The notes under the pieces are model-generated. The model saw nothing but the letters and a program-made list of their open reading frames with translations. It ran no database searches and was not told the DNA's origin. Of a DNA stretch of 64,000 bases, positions 1-11,866 are shown piece by piece; the first letter of the stretch is position 1, and each line of letters begins with the position of its first letter. Source of the stretch: Cornus controversa. Taxonomy: Eukaryota > Streptophyta > Magnoliopsida > Cornales > Cornaceae. The stretch spans positions 1,263,001-1,327,000 of the forward strand of contig CM048845.1 in assembly GCA_026545225.1 (NCBI GenBank). Direction: 5' to 3'. Made by a program: the position numbers and the translations under genes.

Positions 1-125
1 CATTCTTCTTCTCCACTGATTTCGTTTCCTTTCTTTATCACAAACGTTTATTTAAGTAAACTGCTAAACACATAAAGGAATCATATTTCATGCCGAATTC
101 TCTCTTTTTTCTTTGCTTTCCCTCC

Positions 126-1010
126 AATTCTCTCTTTTTTCTTTGCTTTCCCTCCAATAAATAACATAATATATATATATATATGTATATAGTATATACA
201 CATACACAGATGAATATATAGAAATATCAAAAATACCATAACACATGTATGTATGATTGAAAATAAAAATATTTTAAAAGACGGAAACTTATTATTAATA
301 TTTGAAGAAATCATTTAACATGATTTATGATTGGAATTATTGTTTTTTTTTTTTTTCAAAAATTTGATTAGTAATATTTTTAGGAAGTGGGAAAGGTACC
401 AAATTATGGTAGATAGAAAACATACAAGTTGGTATTATTCTTGAAATAAGTCAAATCTCAATTCCCAATACTAGATTACTTATAATTCTTAAATTAATAA
501 TAGAAAGACCTATATATACATAAGGTAACTATATATGGAGATTTCTTTATGATTAACATTAAATATTTAGTTTAGGTTCATATTTAATTTACAAGTGCAT
601 AAATTTAATATTCTAATTTTAATACTATACATATATATATTCCCGAATGGAGCTAGTTCATATATCCAAATTGGCCTGTGAGCATGCATTCAATGATTCA
701 ATTCATGCAACTGTCCATATATGGTTATGTATATCTAATATCTTGTTCCTCCCAATAGTCGTTGCATCTTCCATGGTTAATTTTTAGTTAGTTAACTCGA
801 ATTATGATGCATCAAGTTATTAGTGACCCCAAACGAAAACAAAAAATAAAAAAATAAAAATGGTCAATTGAATTTTTTTATTTTTAATTGGTAACTAGGG
901 GTTATAATGAAGGCTTCCTAACCCTAATAATATAAATAGTTATGTTTTTAGGTTTAAGCCGCCTTTAGCAGTCATGGGAAAAGAAAAAAAATTGAAAGAA
1001 ATATAGATAA
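126..1010 (+). repeat. Orphan copy of the DNA glycosylase promoter
   Basis: This stretch matches 11,416-11,866 plus 18,662-19,095 almost base for base, apart from small indels. It carries the same TATA-like stretch (ATATAAATAG, about 936-945) and runs to the point where the downstream copy starts its gene. There the other copy has ATG followed by GAAAGAAA, while this copy has TTG, and the two then part. No glycosylase exon follows. It is read as a duplicated 5' region that lost its gene or never had one. It serves as an uninterrupted reference for the Harbinger insertion in the other copy. Confidence 0.8.
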
Positions 1011-1176
1011 GTATATATACAAACTTATTATTGGGAAATTAATCGTGTTTTGTTCTGCATAGCGGCGCATAAATGAATATGGAAATCAGCACGTTATTGT
1101 GTTTCCAAACTGCCCTCACTCATCTCTATATATATCCCTCCGAAAAAAACTCTCACACTTCTCCATGTCTCTCTTT

Positions 1177-1217
<41 letters not shown>

Positions 1218-1477
1218 CTAGTGAAGATTGAAGAACACGTGCACGGGAGTAAAATTTAATTTCAAATATATATATATATAAATTAACATTTGAATCTCAA
1301 ATTTCAATTTTTTAATAAAAATAATTTACTTAAATATATATTTTAATTTAGTACATAAATAAGAGCTAAATTATAAAATTAGTGAGTTCATTAAATATTA
1401 TTTAGTTCAATTTTTTCAATTCCCTTCTCTAGAAGTTCTTCCATTAGTAGTGTTTTTTCATTAATTAATATTATATT
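1011..1477. other. AT-rich spacer with a TA microsatellite
   Basis: No gene or element is recognised here. It contains a CT tract followed by a TA dinucleotide run near 1,185-1,216 and a shorter TA run near 1,267-1,280. The sequence no longer matches the glycosylase promoter copy. Confidence 0.6.
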
Positions 1478-2095
1478 TTAGGAGTTTATGTTAGGAATGA
1501 AGTTAGAGAGAGAATAAATAAAATTAGAAAAAAATATTTATTTAAATAATATTACAAGTTTGGAGTTTGTGTTAGGAATGAAGTTAGAGAGAAAAAAAAT
1601 AAAATTAGAAAAAAAATACTTATTTAAAAAATATTACAGTTTTGGAGTTTGTGTTAGGACTGAAGTTAGAGAGAGAAGAAATAAAATTAGAATAAGAATA
1701 CTTATTTAAATAATATTACAGTTTTGGAGTTTGTGTTATGACTGAAATTAGAGAGAGAAGAAATATAATTAGAAAAGAATACTTATTTAAGAGTTAAGGA
1801 AAATTTATGTTTCTATTTATTTATTAGAATAAATAATATTTTAGAATTTTAAACATGCATTAACAAAAATAAAAAAAAATGATGTTTTTTCATTAGTACA
1901 TTAAAAAGGTTTTGTTTCTATATATTTATCGAAATAAATAATATTATATTTTAGGAGTTTGTGTTAGGGATGAAGTTAGAGAGTAAAGAAAAAGAATTAG
2001 AAAAAAAATACTTATTTAAATAATATTAAAATTTAGGAGTATGTGCTAGCAATGAAGTTAGTGAGAGAATAAATAGAATTAAAAAAAATATCTAT
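1478..2095 (+). repeat. AT-rich minisatellite, about 82-bp unit, six copies
   Basis: The phrase GGAGTTTGTGTTAGGAATG recurs, with small changes, near 1,481, 1,562, 1,645, 1,725, 1,954 and 2,036. Each is followed by GAAGTTAGAGAGAGAA and an A-rich then TTATTTAAATAATATTA stretch. Four units are directly tandem at about 82 bp; two more follow after roughly 150 bp of related AT-rich sequence. No coding potential is seen. Confidence 0.85.
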
Positions 2096-2112
2096 ATATA
2101 AGAATTATAATA

Positions 2113-2549
2113 GGATAAATTACTCTAACCTTCCATGACGTTTGACCTAATTACTCTCAAATTAAAGTTTTTACAAAATGACTCTGACACCCTTGTTAGA
2201 CTAACGATCTGTTAAACAAAATCACATCTAATATACAATTACAAAAATATCCTCAAATTATAATGCTTTTGTACAAAAATAACCTCAATTTCTAATCATT
2301 TGACTGCAATTAACATTTTTTATATATACATTTTCTCCATCAATGCTACACCAGCACTATTGCCATTATAGTTTTGGCATTTTGAGTTTTTATGTTAATT
2401 GATTTTAACATAATTGGCTGGTAAGTAACAATAGGAGTATCCAAAATAAAGTAAACAAAACCTCAAGGGAGGTTGACTACCATATTTTAACAACTTTAAT
2501 TTGAGGGGTAATTAGTCAACACCTTAGGGGAGGTTAAAGAAATTTAGCC
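2113..2549. mobile_element. Mutator-type MITE with 9-bp target duplication
   Basis: The 437-bp element begins GGATAAATTACTCTAACC. Its other end, read on the opposite strand, begins GGCTAAATTTCTTTAACC. The inverted similarity continues for about 65 bp, including a shared block CTCAAATTAAAGTT. It is flanked on both sides by ATTATAATA (2,104-2,112 and 2,550-2,558), a perfect 9-bp direct repeat. Nine-base duplications and long terminal inverted repeats are the signature of Mutator-like elements. There is no ORF, so it would need a transposase from elsewhere. The flank is AT-rich, so a chance repeat is possible but unlikely at nine bases exactly abutting the inverted repeats. Confidence 0.75.
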
Positions 2550-2598
2550 ATTATAATATATATATATATATATATGAAGTTCAAAAATAGAAATATGG

Positions 2599-3018
2599 TG
2601 TAGGGGATAAATTATCACCCAGTCCAATGAGCTGAACTGATGTAGAGAACGGACCAAGCCCACGTTGGCTTGAGCCCATGTATCAGCAAAAGGCCTAGAT
2701 AGGCTGAGTCGTTAATTATCAAGAGCCTAGTCGCCCTTATCCCAAGGACAAAACCCCAAATTAAAAACAGACTTATAACTTAAAAAGGAATCCAAATTCC
2801 TTAAGAGTAAAGTTAGTTATCAACAAAGAAATTCAAGTCCTAAAAGGATTTGAATTCCCACTTGTATAAATATCTATAAAATTATCAATGAAAAGGATCC
2901 TCGAATCCATCTCCTACAATATCTCTTCTCTTTTTATGAAAGTATTCTAATTATTATTATTGTGTGTGTGCATTCAGTTGTTTGACAATTATTAGTTGAA
3001 CAATTTTCTGTACCTACA
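2599..3018 (+). repeat. LTR of the Tat fossil
   Basis: The segment starts TGTAGG and ends CCTACA, has a TATA-like stretch (TATAAATATC, about 2,865) and is followed at 3,020 by CTTTTGTGCCGTTTGTAGG. That resembles the CTTTGGCGCCGTCTGTGGG primer-binding region of the other Tat element in this window. Only one copy is seen. Confidence 0.6.
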
Positions 3019-3980
3019 CTTTTGTGCCGTTTGTAGGAAGTGACTAATCACTTTTCCAAACAAAATAAACTGATAACCATGGTGGATACGAGGAGAAATA
3101 CCTATGATGCGGCGGAGTTGGGTCGACCCCCCAGAAATCAAAGGAGGGCTCCACCCATACCACCAGTTCAGCCATAATCTCGAGATGCGCTGACACGCCC
3201 TAGCATTCAGCAGTTAACCTAATAGAACGATACTCTACGCCAACATATTGCAGATCTGCAGGATAGGGTGGAACGCACTAAAAGCGCAAGAAACCCCCGG
3301 GGACGACAAAACAAAAGGGTCTGCTTGAGCAACCACCCGGTTAATTGAATCCCCCTTCACCGAGGATATAATTAGAGCCAAAAGACTAAGGAGGTTCACT
3401 CTACTGACGTTCGCTACCTTTGATGGAAAAACGGACCCGGAAGAGCATATCTACCAGTATCAATAGAAGATGACCCTGGATATAAAAAATAATGCACTTA
3501 TGTGCAAGATCTTTCCATCCAGTCTGTTTGGGCCAGTGCTGCTTTGGTTCAAGCAGCAGCCACCCCATTCGATACCAAACTTAGATAAACTATGTGATAT
3601 GTTCATAGCCTAGTATGTAGGAAACCAGGAACGCAAAAGAACGATCTCCTCACTATTCACTATGAGGCAATCTAGAGGAGAGACACTGAAATCTTTCCTC
3701 ACCCGTTTTAACCTAGAGGAGGACTGAGATTGGCGCAAATGCTTCAGGTAAAAAACTTACAAGTTTTTAGTGATTTTCAGCCAATCGTTAAACATGTCAG
3801 TGGAGACTACTTGCCAAAAGATGATCGGATAAAAGCCTACAAAGACCTGGTGCAACAGCTGTTTAAGGGGTTCGATCAAATCAGAATCTCTTAAATTTCA
3901 AGAGATCTGAACTTGAACACTGACAACTGCTTAAGAGGTTCGATCAAATAAGAATCTCTCAAATCTCAAGAGATCTAAAC

Positions 3981-5280
3981 TTGAATGCTGACAAGCTTGC
4001 ATGGTCAACCTTGGCGGCTAATCCAAATTTGATCAGAATAGCCCCGATCGAGTCCTTACAGAACCAACCCAATTGGATGGATCCCATTAAATCCTATCTT
4101 GTCAACGGGATGCTACCAGACTCCAAAGAAGAGGCACGAAGAGTTAGAATAAACTCTGCCAGATACTCCATGATTAGTGAACACCTCTACAGAAGGTCGT
4201 TCTTCAGGCCGTACTTAAGATGTGTGGCACCTATGGAAGCAAGAGAGATACTCTCTAGAAACCATGAAGGGGAATGTGGAAATCACTTAGGGGGACGTTC
4301 ACTGGCACATAAAGTCCTCACACAGGGATATTTCTGGCCATACATGGCAAGGGAAGCCGAAGAGTATGCCAGGAAGTGTGATAAGTGCCAACGGCACGCC
4401 AGTATACCACACCAGCCCCCGGAAGACCTGACAACTATAGCCAGCCCCTGGCCATTTGTAAAATGGGGGATGGATCAAGTAAGGTCTCTCCCAACTACTG
4501 CCAACAGTAAAAAATACGTACTCCTAGCCACCGACTACTTCACAAAGTGGGTTGAGGCGGAGGCGTATGCAACAATTACCCATGTTTAGGTCAAGAGCTT
4601 CATCTGGAACAATATCATCTACCGATTTGGGCTGCTAGAATCCATTATCATGGATAATGCGACAAACTTCGACAACCAGCCGCTGGATAAGTTTTTTAAA
4701 AAGTATGTTATTAACCAGAAGTTCTCTGCTAGATCCTACCTATAGGGCAACGACCAAGTAAAAATAACTAATCGGATCATCTTCGAGTGTGTCTGGAAGA
4801 ATCTAGAGGAATACAAGGGCAGATGGCTAAAAGAGCTACCCAAAATCCTCTAGGCATACCGAACGACTCCGAGGCGTCCGATTGGCGAGAGTCTGTTCTG
4901 CTTGGCGTATGGATCTGAAGCGATAATACCAACCGAACTTTCAACTTCGAGCATTCAAACGGAGATACTGGAAAGGGGCAGAATGATCAGAACGAAACCT
5001 GGACCTCCTAGAATAGAAGTGGGAGGGAGCCCAAATAAGGCTTGTCTCTTACCAAAGAATGGTCAAGAGCAGCTATGACAAGAAGGTGAAACATCGAGCG
5101 TTCAGCCTTGGGGACTGGGTGCTATGAAGAGTCACCGACAACACAAAGGAACGAAATGCTGGAAAATTTGCAAAAAATTGGGAAGACCCGTACAAAGTCA
5201 CCGAGGTAATCGGAAAGGGCTCATACAGGCTTTGCAGAGTTAGCAATGCAGAAGCAATTTGCAAATCCTAGAATGTAACC
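3981..5280 (+). pseudogene. Tat integrase region (fossil)
   Basis: The translation shows the Tat linker, the zinc-binding HHCC segment of integrase (near GGRSLAHKVL and RKCDKCQRHA) and the start of the catalytic core (ATDYFTKWVEAEAY). Further integrase-like sequence continues to a C-terminal part that ends in THLKRYYV near 5,300. The same domain order occurs on the minus strand at 52.2-53.6 kb. It belongs to a dead retroelement and is not a host gene. Confidence 0.75.
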
Positions 5281-5661
5281 CATTTAAAAAGGTACTATGT
5301 GTAAATTCTAGCATGTTTTAATTATATTTTTCCTTTTCGATAGACTGTGCTCTGATTCTCAAAGAGATATAGAAGGAATTAATAAAGAATGCATCTTTTT
5401 TTTTTTAAAATGTACGTCGCTATCAAAAGGAAATAGGACATGGTCCTTCATCGCACAAAAGACTCCATACTTTATACTAAATAAAGTATATAATAGAAGT
5501 CCTACAGTCGTGGCAAGGCATGGTCGTTGTGTAAGCTTGAAATACACAACGGGCCTTGCCCCTTTTTATTTTTAGCCTTTACTTCAAGGGCTCTTTATCC
5601 TCTAAGGCCACCATTACATATTTTGCAAAGAATTATCTACTATAACCACTCTTATTGTAAT

Positions 5662-5847
5662 TGAAAAACTCTAGTCTTACGACTATTTTTCACACACGAT
5701 ACGAGAGAGAATATGACATATTTATAGAGGAGCCTTTTAAGTCAGCTTTTCCCTTTTATATATACAAGATATGATAAATTATATCTTCATATAAAATAAA
5801 AATATATATACACTCCCATATCTTAGATTCTCCCTATGAAAAATAAG

Positions 5848-5883
<36 letters not shown>

Positions 5884-7022
5884 TATATATTCATGAATAT
5901 TAAAATATTGAATATATATTTATATATGATTTCACTTGTGCCCTTAGCATGTAATTAAATTACAAATGTCCCTAGCACATTAAATCAATTCACATTTAAA
6001 AACCTAGATGGTTTTAAATCAACCCAGTGGACTAGAAGTTAGGATATTATTTTAGAGCCTAAACTCTTATTAGCCCCAATGGATTATATTTTGGCTCAAT
6101 CATCTCATGACCCTAAATTTCAATAATCCATTAACCACAACTTATTTCTACTATATAAGTGTGCCTCCACTCCAACTCGAGAATGATTGAACCATATGTT
6201 GTCTTTAACCTTGTGTTGCCTCAACACCTAACACAAGTGTTAATTATACGAAATTATCCCTCTACACACAATTAGATATGGACGTATAAGTGTCAATCAA
6301 TTCAAATCAACAATTGAATATTTATTAAGACACTTGATTATTTCCTGTTTAATAAAAAACCTTTAATAAAAATTATACACTTTGCGAAGGTGCATACTCA
6401 TTTTATAAAATTTGAACCAAGCGCTTGAAGATGCATACTCATTTTATAAAATTTGAACCAAGCGCTTGAATTTACCATTGATTAAACTAATCAAGCCATA
6501 ATAAATTAGCTAGCATAGATGTAAATCTTGGGAGCATGTTCCAATGCATATGATCAACCAACACCTAAAATATTTGGATTTTAGATCCTGGGGCCCACCA
6601 CATATATCAAAGTGCTAACCAACAATGCCTACGGTTCATCAATCCCTAATACTTGAGGATAACATTCGTCATAACACTAAAAAATAGTAATTGCAATGAC
6701 AGCCTCACAATTTTTTTGATAATGACTTGTTGGCGATCTTGTTTTGTTCTCTATCAATAAAGAGTCCACCCACTATTATGAAATGAACAAAACACTTTAT
6801 GATAATATAATATAAGTGACTTATGCCCCCAACTTTGATATCCATACCATGCACGCACCAAGTCATTGCGTAGTTAATGGACACTGCAATTTGGGTGTTG
6901 AATAGAATCAATACATATCATTCATAATATATAAATAATGTTTTTGATAAGCAACAAATTCCTATTAATAAACTAATGTCATTACATCCCAATGGTGCTA
7001 TAAAGGGCATACAATCCTAACA
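5662..7022 (-). repeat. 3' LTR of the Copia fossil
   Basis: On the minus strand it begins TGTTAGGATTGTATGCC directly after a purine-rich AAGTGAGAGAT stretch, as expected for a Copia 3' LTR. It is very AT-rich, with a TA run near 5,855-5,880, and contains a 42-bp direct tandem repeat at about 6,388-6,472 (unit contains GCATACTCATTTTATAAAA). The outer end is not fixed because no second LTR copy is available for comparison. Confidence 0.55.
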
Positions 7023-7038
7023 ATCTCTCACTTGCACT

Positions 7039-9600
7039 TTATAGCCAATTTTCCTCACATCTAACTCCCATGCTATCCAAATGTTGATCAAACACTTTGA
7101 TCGGTAGCGTTTTAGTAAATGGATCAGCAAGGTTATTCTCTGATGTGATCTTAGCCACCACTACATCTCCGCACTGCACTATATCTCTGATTAGATGATT
7201 TTTTCTCGCAATGTGTTTCCCACACTTATGGTTTCTGGGACCTTTGCTTTGAGCAACAACTTCACTATTGTCATAGTGAAGTACAATAGGCGAGCTTACA
7301 TGTTCCATAACTCCCAAATCAGAGAAGAATTTCTTAACTAAACGGCTTCCTTTGTTGCTTCAGAAGTTGCAACATATTCAGCTTCCATGGTTGAATCAGA
7401 AATACATGATTGCTTCACACTCCTCCATCTTATAGCCTCTCCATATAGTGTAAACATAAATCCTAAGGTAGATCTTCTAGAATCCTCATTTAATTGAAAA
7501 TCATAATCTGTATAACCAACTAGAACTAGCTCATCACCTCCATAAACAATCATATAATCCCTAGTCATTCTCAAATATTTGAGAATATTCTTAACCACAG
7601 TCCAGTGATCTCGATCAGGGTTAGACTAGAACCTACTGACAACTTCTACTACATAGTATACGTCTGGTCTTATACACAACATATGTGCATATGAGACTAC
7701 CTACTGTCGAAACATATGGTACCTATATCATCTCCTTTTCCTCTTCAGGTATCTTGGAACACTGAGCCTTAGAAAGAGATACTCCATGCCTAAAAGATAA
7801 GAAACTTTTATTGGAATTTTGCATAGCCAATCATCAATGTATGCAGTTTGGGATAACTTGATCATCCTTTTCTTCCTATTACGTATAAGCTTAATCTCAA
7901 GGATATAATTGGCTTCTCCCAAGTCTTTCATGTTAAAATGGCTAAACAACCAAATTTTCACTGATGATAATACCCCTACATCATTTTCAATTAATAGAAT
8001 ATCATCCACATACATAATAAGAAAGATCACAACATCATCCTGTACCTTATTGTACCCACTAGGCTCATCAATGTTTTGATCAAAACCAAATGCCTTGATT
8101 GCCTTCTCAAAATATATATTCCAGCTCCTAGATTCTTGCTTGAGTCTATAAATGGATCTCCACAACTTGCACACTAGGTGCTCTTGACCTTTCACTACAA
8201 ACCCATCTAGTTGTTTCATATAGATGTCCTTTTCTAGATGGCTATTCAAAAATGTCATCTTGATATCCATCTACCATATCTTATAATCATAATGAGCATT
8301 TATGACTAAAAGAGTCCGAATAGACTTTAACATGGCTACCGGTGAGAATGTCTACTCATAGTTAATCCCTTCACGTTGAGTGAAGCCTTGCCTTATATGT
8401 CTCAACATTATTGTCTATTCTTCTTTTCCTTTCGTAGATCCATTTGTATCCAATGGGTTTTATCCCAATAAGTGGTTCTATAAGTTCCCAAACTTGATTG
8501 GAATGCATAGATTCTAATTCTGATTTCATGGCAACTTGCTAGTTTCCTACATCCATATCATTGATGACCTCTTCGTGGGTCACAGGGTCCAACTCATGTT
8601 TATCCATAATAAGCTCGTAAGATTCTCTAAAAAAACATGTATATGTCAGGTTGTCATGAGATTCTCCCACTATGACTGGGCATAGGTGTACTAGAAGATG
8701 AATGTGTACTAGTGATAGCCACTTGTGCTCCATCTCTCTTATTGTCTATGATTGGTTCATCTACCACTGGTTCTTTAAAAGAATCTGACATCTCAGCCAA
8801 GATAACTTTACTTTTGAGTTTGTAATTCATTATATAATTTTACTCCAAGAATACAACACTGGTTCTAACCAATACTTTCATATCCTCAGTATCATAGAAT
8901 AAATCACCCTTAGTTTTATTTGGATAACCTACAAACAAACACACTCCTGATCTTGCTTCAACTTAGTCACCTATCATATCCACACATGTGCAGGACAACC
9001 CCAAATATAGAACTGCATCAGATTAGGTCTACGCCCTATCTATAGCTCATAAGGAGTCTTAGGTACTGATTTAGATGGAACATGATTTGGCGTATAAGTG
9101 GCTGCATCTAAAGCTAAACCCCAAAAGGAAGAAGGTAACATTGAATAACTCAACATCGATCTAACCATGTCCAGTAATGTTCTATTTTTTCTTTTTGCTA
9201 CACCATTCTACTGAGGACAACTCGATGCAGACAACTAACTAACAATACCCTCAGTAACCATGTGATCCTTAAACTGTCCCAAGAAGTACTCCCCTCCACA
9301 GTCTGACCGTAGTGTTTTGATATGTTTACCTAATTTCTACTCAACTTTCACCTGATATTCTCATAACTTTTTAAAAGATTCAGACTTATGGTACATCGGA
9401 TAAACATATCCAATTATGTAGTAGTTATCAGTAAAAGTAATGAAATACTCATACCCTTTTCTTGCCTGTACAGTTAAAGGTCCACATACATCAGTATGCA
9501 CTAACTCCCATGGTTCTTTGGCTCTATATCCTTTGGCCAAAAATAGTTTCTCGGTCATTTTACCCTCAATACAAGATTCACAAGTTGGCATAGGCTCTCT
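7039..9600 (-). pseudogene. Copia pol region (fossil)
   Basis: Recognisable parts on the minus strand are integrase with ESCIEGKM and VHTDVCGPL (about 9.36-9.6 kb), reverse transcriptase with the YVDDIL motif (about 8.0 kb), and Copia RNase H with DSTMEAEYVA (about 7.38 kb) and the closing NLADPFTKTL (about 7.12 kb). These are diagnostic Ty1/Copia motifs. The reading frame is interrupted several times, so no product is expected. Confidence 0.85.
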
Positions 9601-9899
9601 GCCTTAATAGGTATTAAACATTTTTTAACCATCCTTTGAATCCTATTTTGATTAATATGACCCAATCTAAGATGTTAAAGATATATTGAGTTAGAAAAAC
9701 ACATTTTCTCTTGACATGTATATTCTTAGTTGTTACATTCAACTCAATATTATGCAAAGCATAAGAGTTAGGGATTAATAAATAAAGACCATCCACCAAT
9801 GCACCACTAGCAGTAACATGTCCATCCAATTTAATTGAAAAAAAAATTCCCAGCATAAAAATGTAGTTTTCAGAAATAAAATCCAAAACTAAAGTTTGT

Positions 9900-10146
9900 A
9901 GACATTAAAAATTGCCACACATCCTGTGCATAAAGATAGTTTAAGATAAAAAAAAAAAAACTCCTCACACTCTAAAATGCATGAAAGGAAAACACACCTT
10001 CGAATAGGTCACACCACTGGAATCTTCAGAAGTTCTAACCAACTTCTTCTTTCTTACTATTTTGTTGACGAAACCTTCTCACATAGTCTTGCTCATTATA
10101 TATCTTCTTTTTTTTGTTTGGTCCCCTAGACCCTGAAGGTCCCTTA
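9900..10146. other. Copia gag-pol remainder before the nested element
   Basis: Low-complexity, weakly coding minus-strand sequence that continues the Copia fossil up to the TTA duplicated at the Harbinger-like insertion (10,144-10,146). Nothing else is recognised. Confidence 0.5.
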
Positions 10147-11292
10147 GGCTATGTTTGGTACGCAATAATGGAATGAAATGCAAGTGAGAATAGAATGAGA
10201 ATGAGAATGAGAATGGAATGGAATGATCATTCCCATTTTATCATTTTACTGTTTGGTTGCAAATATGAAAATATGTAAGAATGGAATGAAGTTCAAATTA
10301 AATTATCCAAAATACCCCTCTTTGTGACGAATAAATTAAACTAACAAAATAACATTCTTCTATAATTTTTTTAAAAAGAAATAGTGATGTTGGTGGAAGA
10401 AGTCGGCGACAGTGGTGGAAGGCGGCAATGATGTAAGTGGTGGTGTTGATGGAAAGTAGCAATGGTGTTAGAAGGCTATGGATGTGGTGGAAGTCAGTGA
10501 CAATGGTAGAAGGTAGCAGAGGTGGTGGAAGGTGACGACGGTGGTGGTGGTGGAAAGCAACAGTGGTGTAAGTGGAGGTGGAAGGTGGCGATAGTTGTGG
10601 AAGGCAATGGAGATGACGGTGGTGGAAGGCGATAGTGGTATAGATGGAGGTGAGGGCGATGGTGGAAGGCGACAACGGTGGTGGTGAAAGGTGGCAATGG
10701 TGACAATGGAAGGTGGTGGTGGTGGTGGAAGGCAATAGTACTGTAGGTGGTGGTGGTGGAAGGCAGTGGAGGCAATGACGAACCCATATTATGTGAGTAA
10801 GGGCAAAGTTGAGTACATTTACAATTATGAGATTAGTTTAAATAAAAATATATATATGTGGGGGCAAAGTTGTATATAGTGGATATTTTTTATAATTTCA
10901 ATGGGGGCAAAGTGTAATTTTAAAGGGATATTATCATAATGTTTATAAAATTATAGGCGTATAATACAAAAAACAAAAATTTCAGTGGGGGTAGATGCCC
11001 CTATTGAAATGCATGTAGGCCTGTGCCTGAATGGAGGTGGCGATGGTGGTGACAGTGGAAGTGGTGGAAGGTGGCGATGTGATGAATGGCTTATTAGGAA
11101 CATCAAAATTTTTTTTTTTTTTTAGTTGGGAATGGAAAGGCCGTTCCATGGGTCTAGCTATGGAATGAATTTTCATTCATTGGAATGGATTTTCATTCCA
11201 AGGGAATGACTATTGCAACCTTAAAATCCATACCAAACAAAGGAATTATTGAAATGGGCATTCCATTCCATTCTCGCATACCAAATGCAACA
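10147..11292. mobile_element. Non-autonomous PIF/Harbinger-like element (1.15 kb)
   Basis: The ends form an inverted repeat: the left end reads GGCTATGTTTGGTACGC and the right end, on the other strand, TGTTGCATTTGGTATGC, followed on both sides by AATGGAATG-rich sequence. TTA flanks it at 10,144-10,146 and 11,293-11,295, the 3-bp duplication typical of PIF/Harbinger. The middle is a GGTGG/GGAAGG minisatellite, not a transposase. Its left end also resembles the left end of the Harbinger element at 21,655, so it is probably mobilised by that family. It is nested in the Copia fossil. Confidence 0.75.
10385..11075 (+). repeat. GTGGTGGAAGGCG-type minisatellite
   Basis: Short units built from GGTGGTGGAAGGCGGCAATGG and variants repeat irregularly, densely at 10,385-10,775 and again near 11,030-11,075. 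The minus-strand frames read as His/Pro/Thr/Ser-rich low-complexity peptide in more than one frame, which argues for a repeat, not a gene. The array fills the Harbinger-like element. Confidence 0.8.
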
Positions 11293-11415
11293 TTAGACCT
11301 AGCATCAGAAGACACACACAGATGAATATAATTCTGTCAGTAAACATGATGAGAAAATGCAACTCTAATTCTCTCAGCAAACATCCCGATGGTAGTAGCA
11401 AATATTCAAATGAGA

Positions 11416-11866
11416 ACTTTGTTTTCCCTCCAATAAATAACCTAACTAATATATACACACACTCAGAGATGAATATATAGAAATATCAAAAATACCATAA
11501 CACATGTATGTATGATTGAAAATAAAAATATTTTAAAAGATAGAAAGTTACTATTAATATTTGAAAAGATCATTTAACTCGATATTTTGATTGGAATTAT
11601 TATTATTTTTTTTTTCAAAAATTTGATTAGTATTATTTTTAGGAAATGGGAAAGCTACCAAATTATGGTAGATGGAAAATATACAAGTTGGTATTATTCT
11701 TGAAATAAGTCAAATCTCAATTCCCAATACAAGATTACTTATAATTCTTAAATTAATAATAGAAAGACCTATATATACATATGTTAACTATATATGGAAA
11801 TTTCTTTATGATTAGCATTAAATATTTAGTTTAGGTTCATATTTAATTTAAAAATGCATAAATTTA
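11416..11866 (+). repeat. Glycosylase promoter region, distal half
   Basis: Matches 126-607 closely. It starts where the Copia fossil stops and ends at the TTA where the Harbinger-like element inserted. The proximal half continues at 18,662. Confidence 0.8.

Larger units (their letters stand above)
2599..5640 (+). mobile_element. Broken Ty3/Gypsy (Tat lineage) fossil
   Basis: A 5' LTR-like segment (2,599-3,018, TGTAGGGG to GTACCTACA) is followed by a primer-binding-like stretch related to the one in the Tat element at 48.9-57.9 kb. A short gag-like start follows near 3,079, then gag-like sequence, RNase H-to-integrase linker and integrase (3,981 to about 5,280). The protein resembles the minus-strand Tat element further right, but the LTR is different, so it is a related family. 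No partner 3' LTR was found before the Copia LTR begins near 5,662. The element is broken, with many breaks, and looks old. Confidence 0.75.
5662..11425 (-). mobile_element. Broken Ty1/Copia fossil, interrupted by a Harbinger-like element
   Basis: Read on the minus strand, the parts run from gag-like sequence (around 10.1 and 11.3-11.4 kb) through integrase (9.6 to about 8.9 kb), reverse transcriptase (about 8.5-7.7 kb) and RNase H (7.6-7.04 kb) to a polypurine-like stretch and an LTR beginning TGTTAGGATTG at 7,022. A 1,146-bp Harbinger-like element occupies 10,147-11,292. No 5' LTR is present: similarity stops at about 11,425, where the glycosylase promoter region begins. The element is truncated and has many breaks. 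Its left edge (5,662) is my best guess from a TG start and is uncertain. Confidence 0.75.

Noticed and set aside
10298-10787. Long minus-strand His/Pro/Thr-rich ORFs
   Set aside because: Two overlapping frames are open with the same kind of low-complexity content, as expected from a GGTGG/GGAAGG minisatellite. There is no start context, intron or domain.
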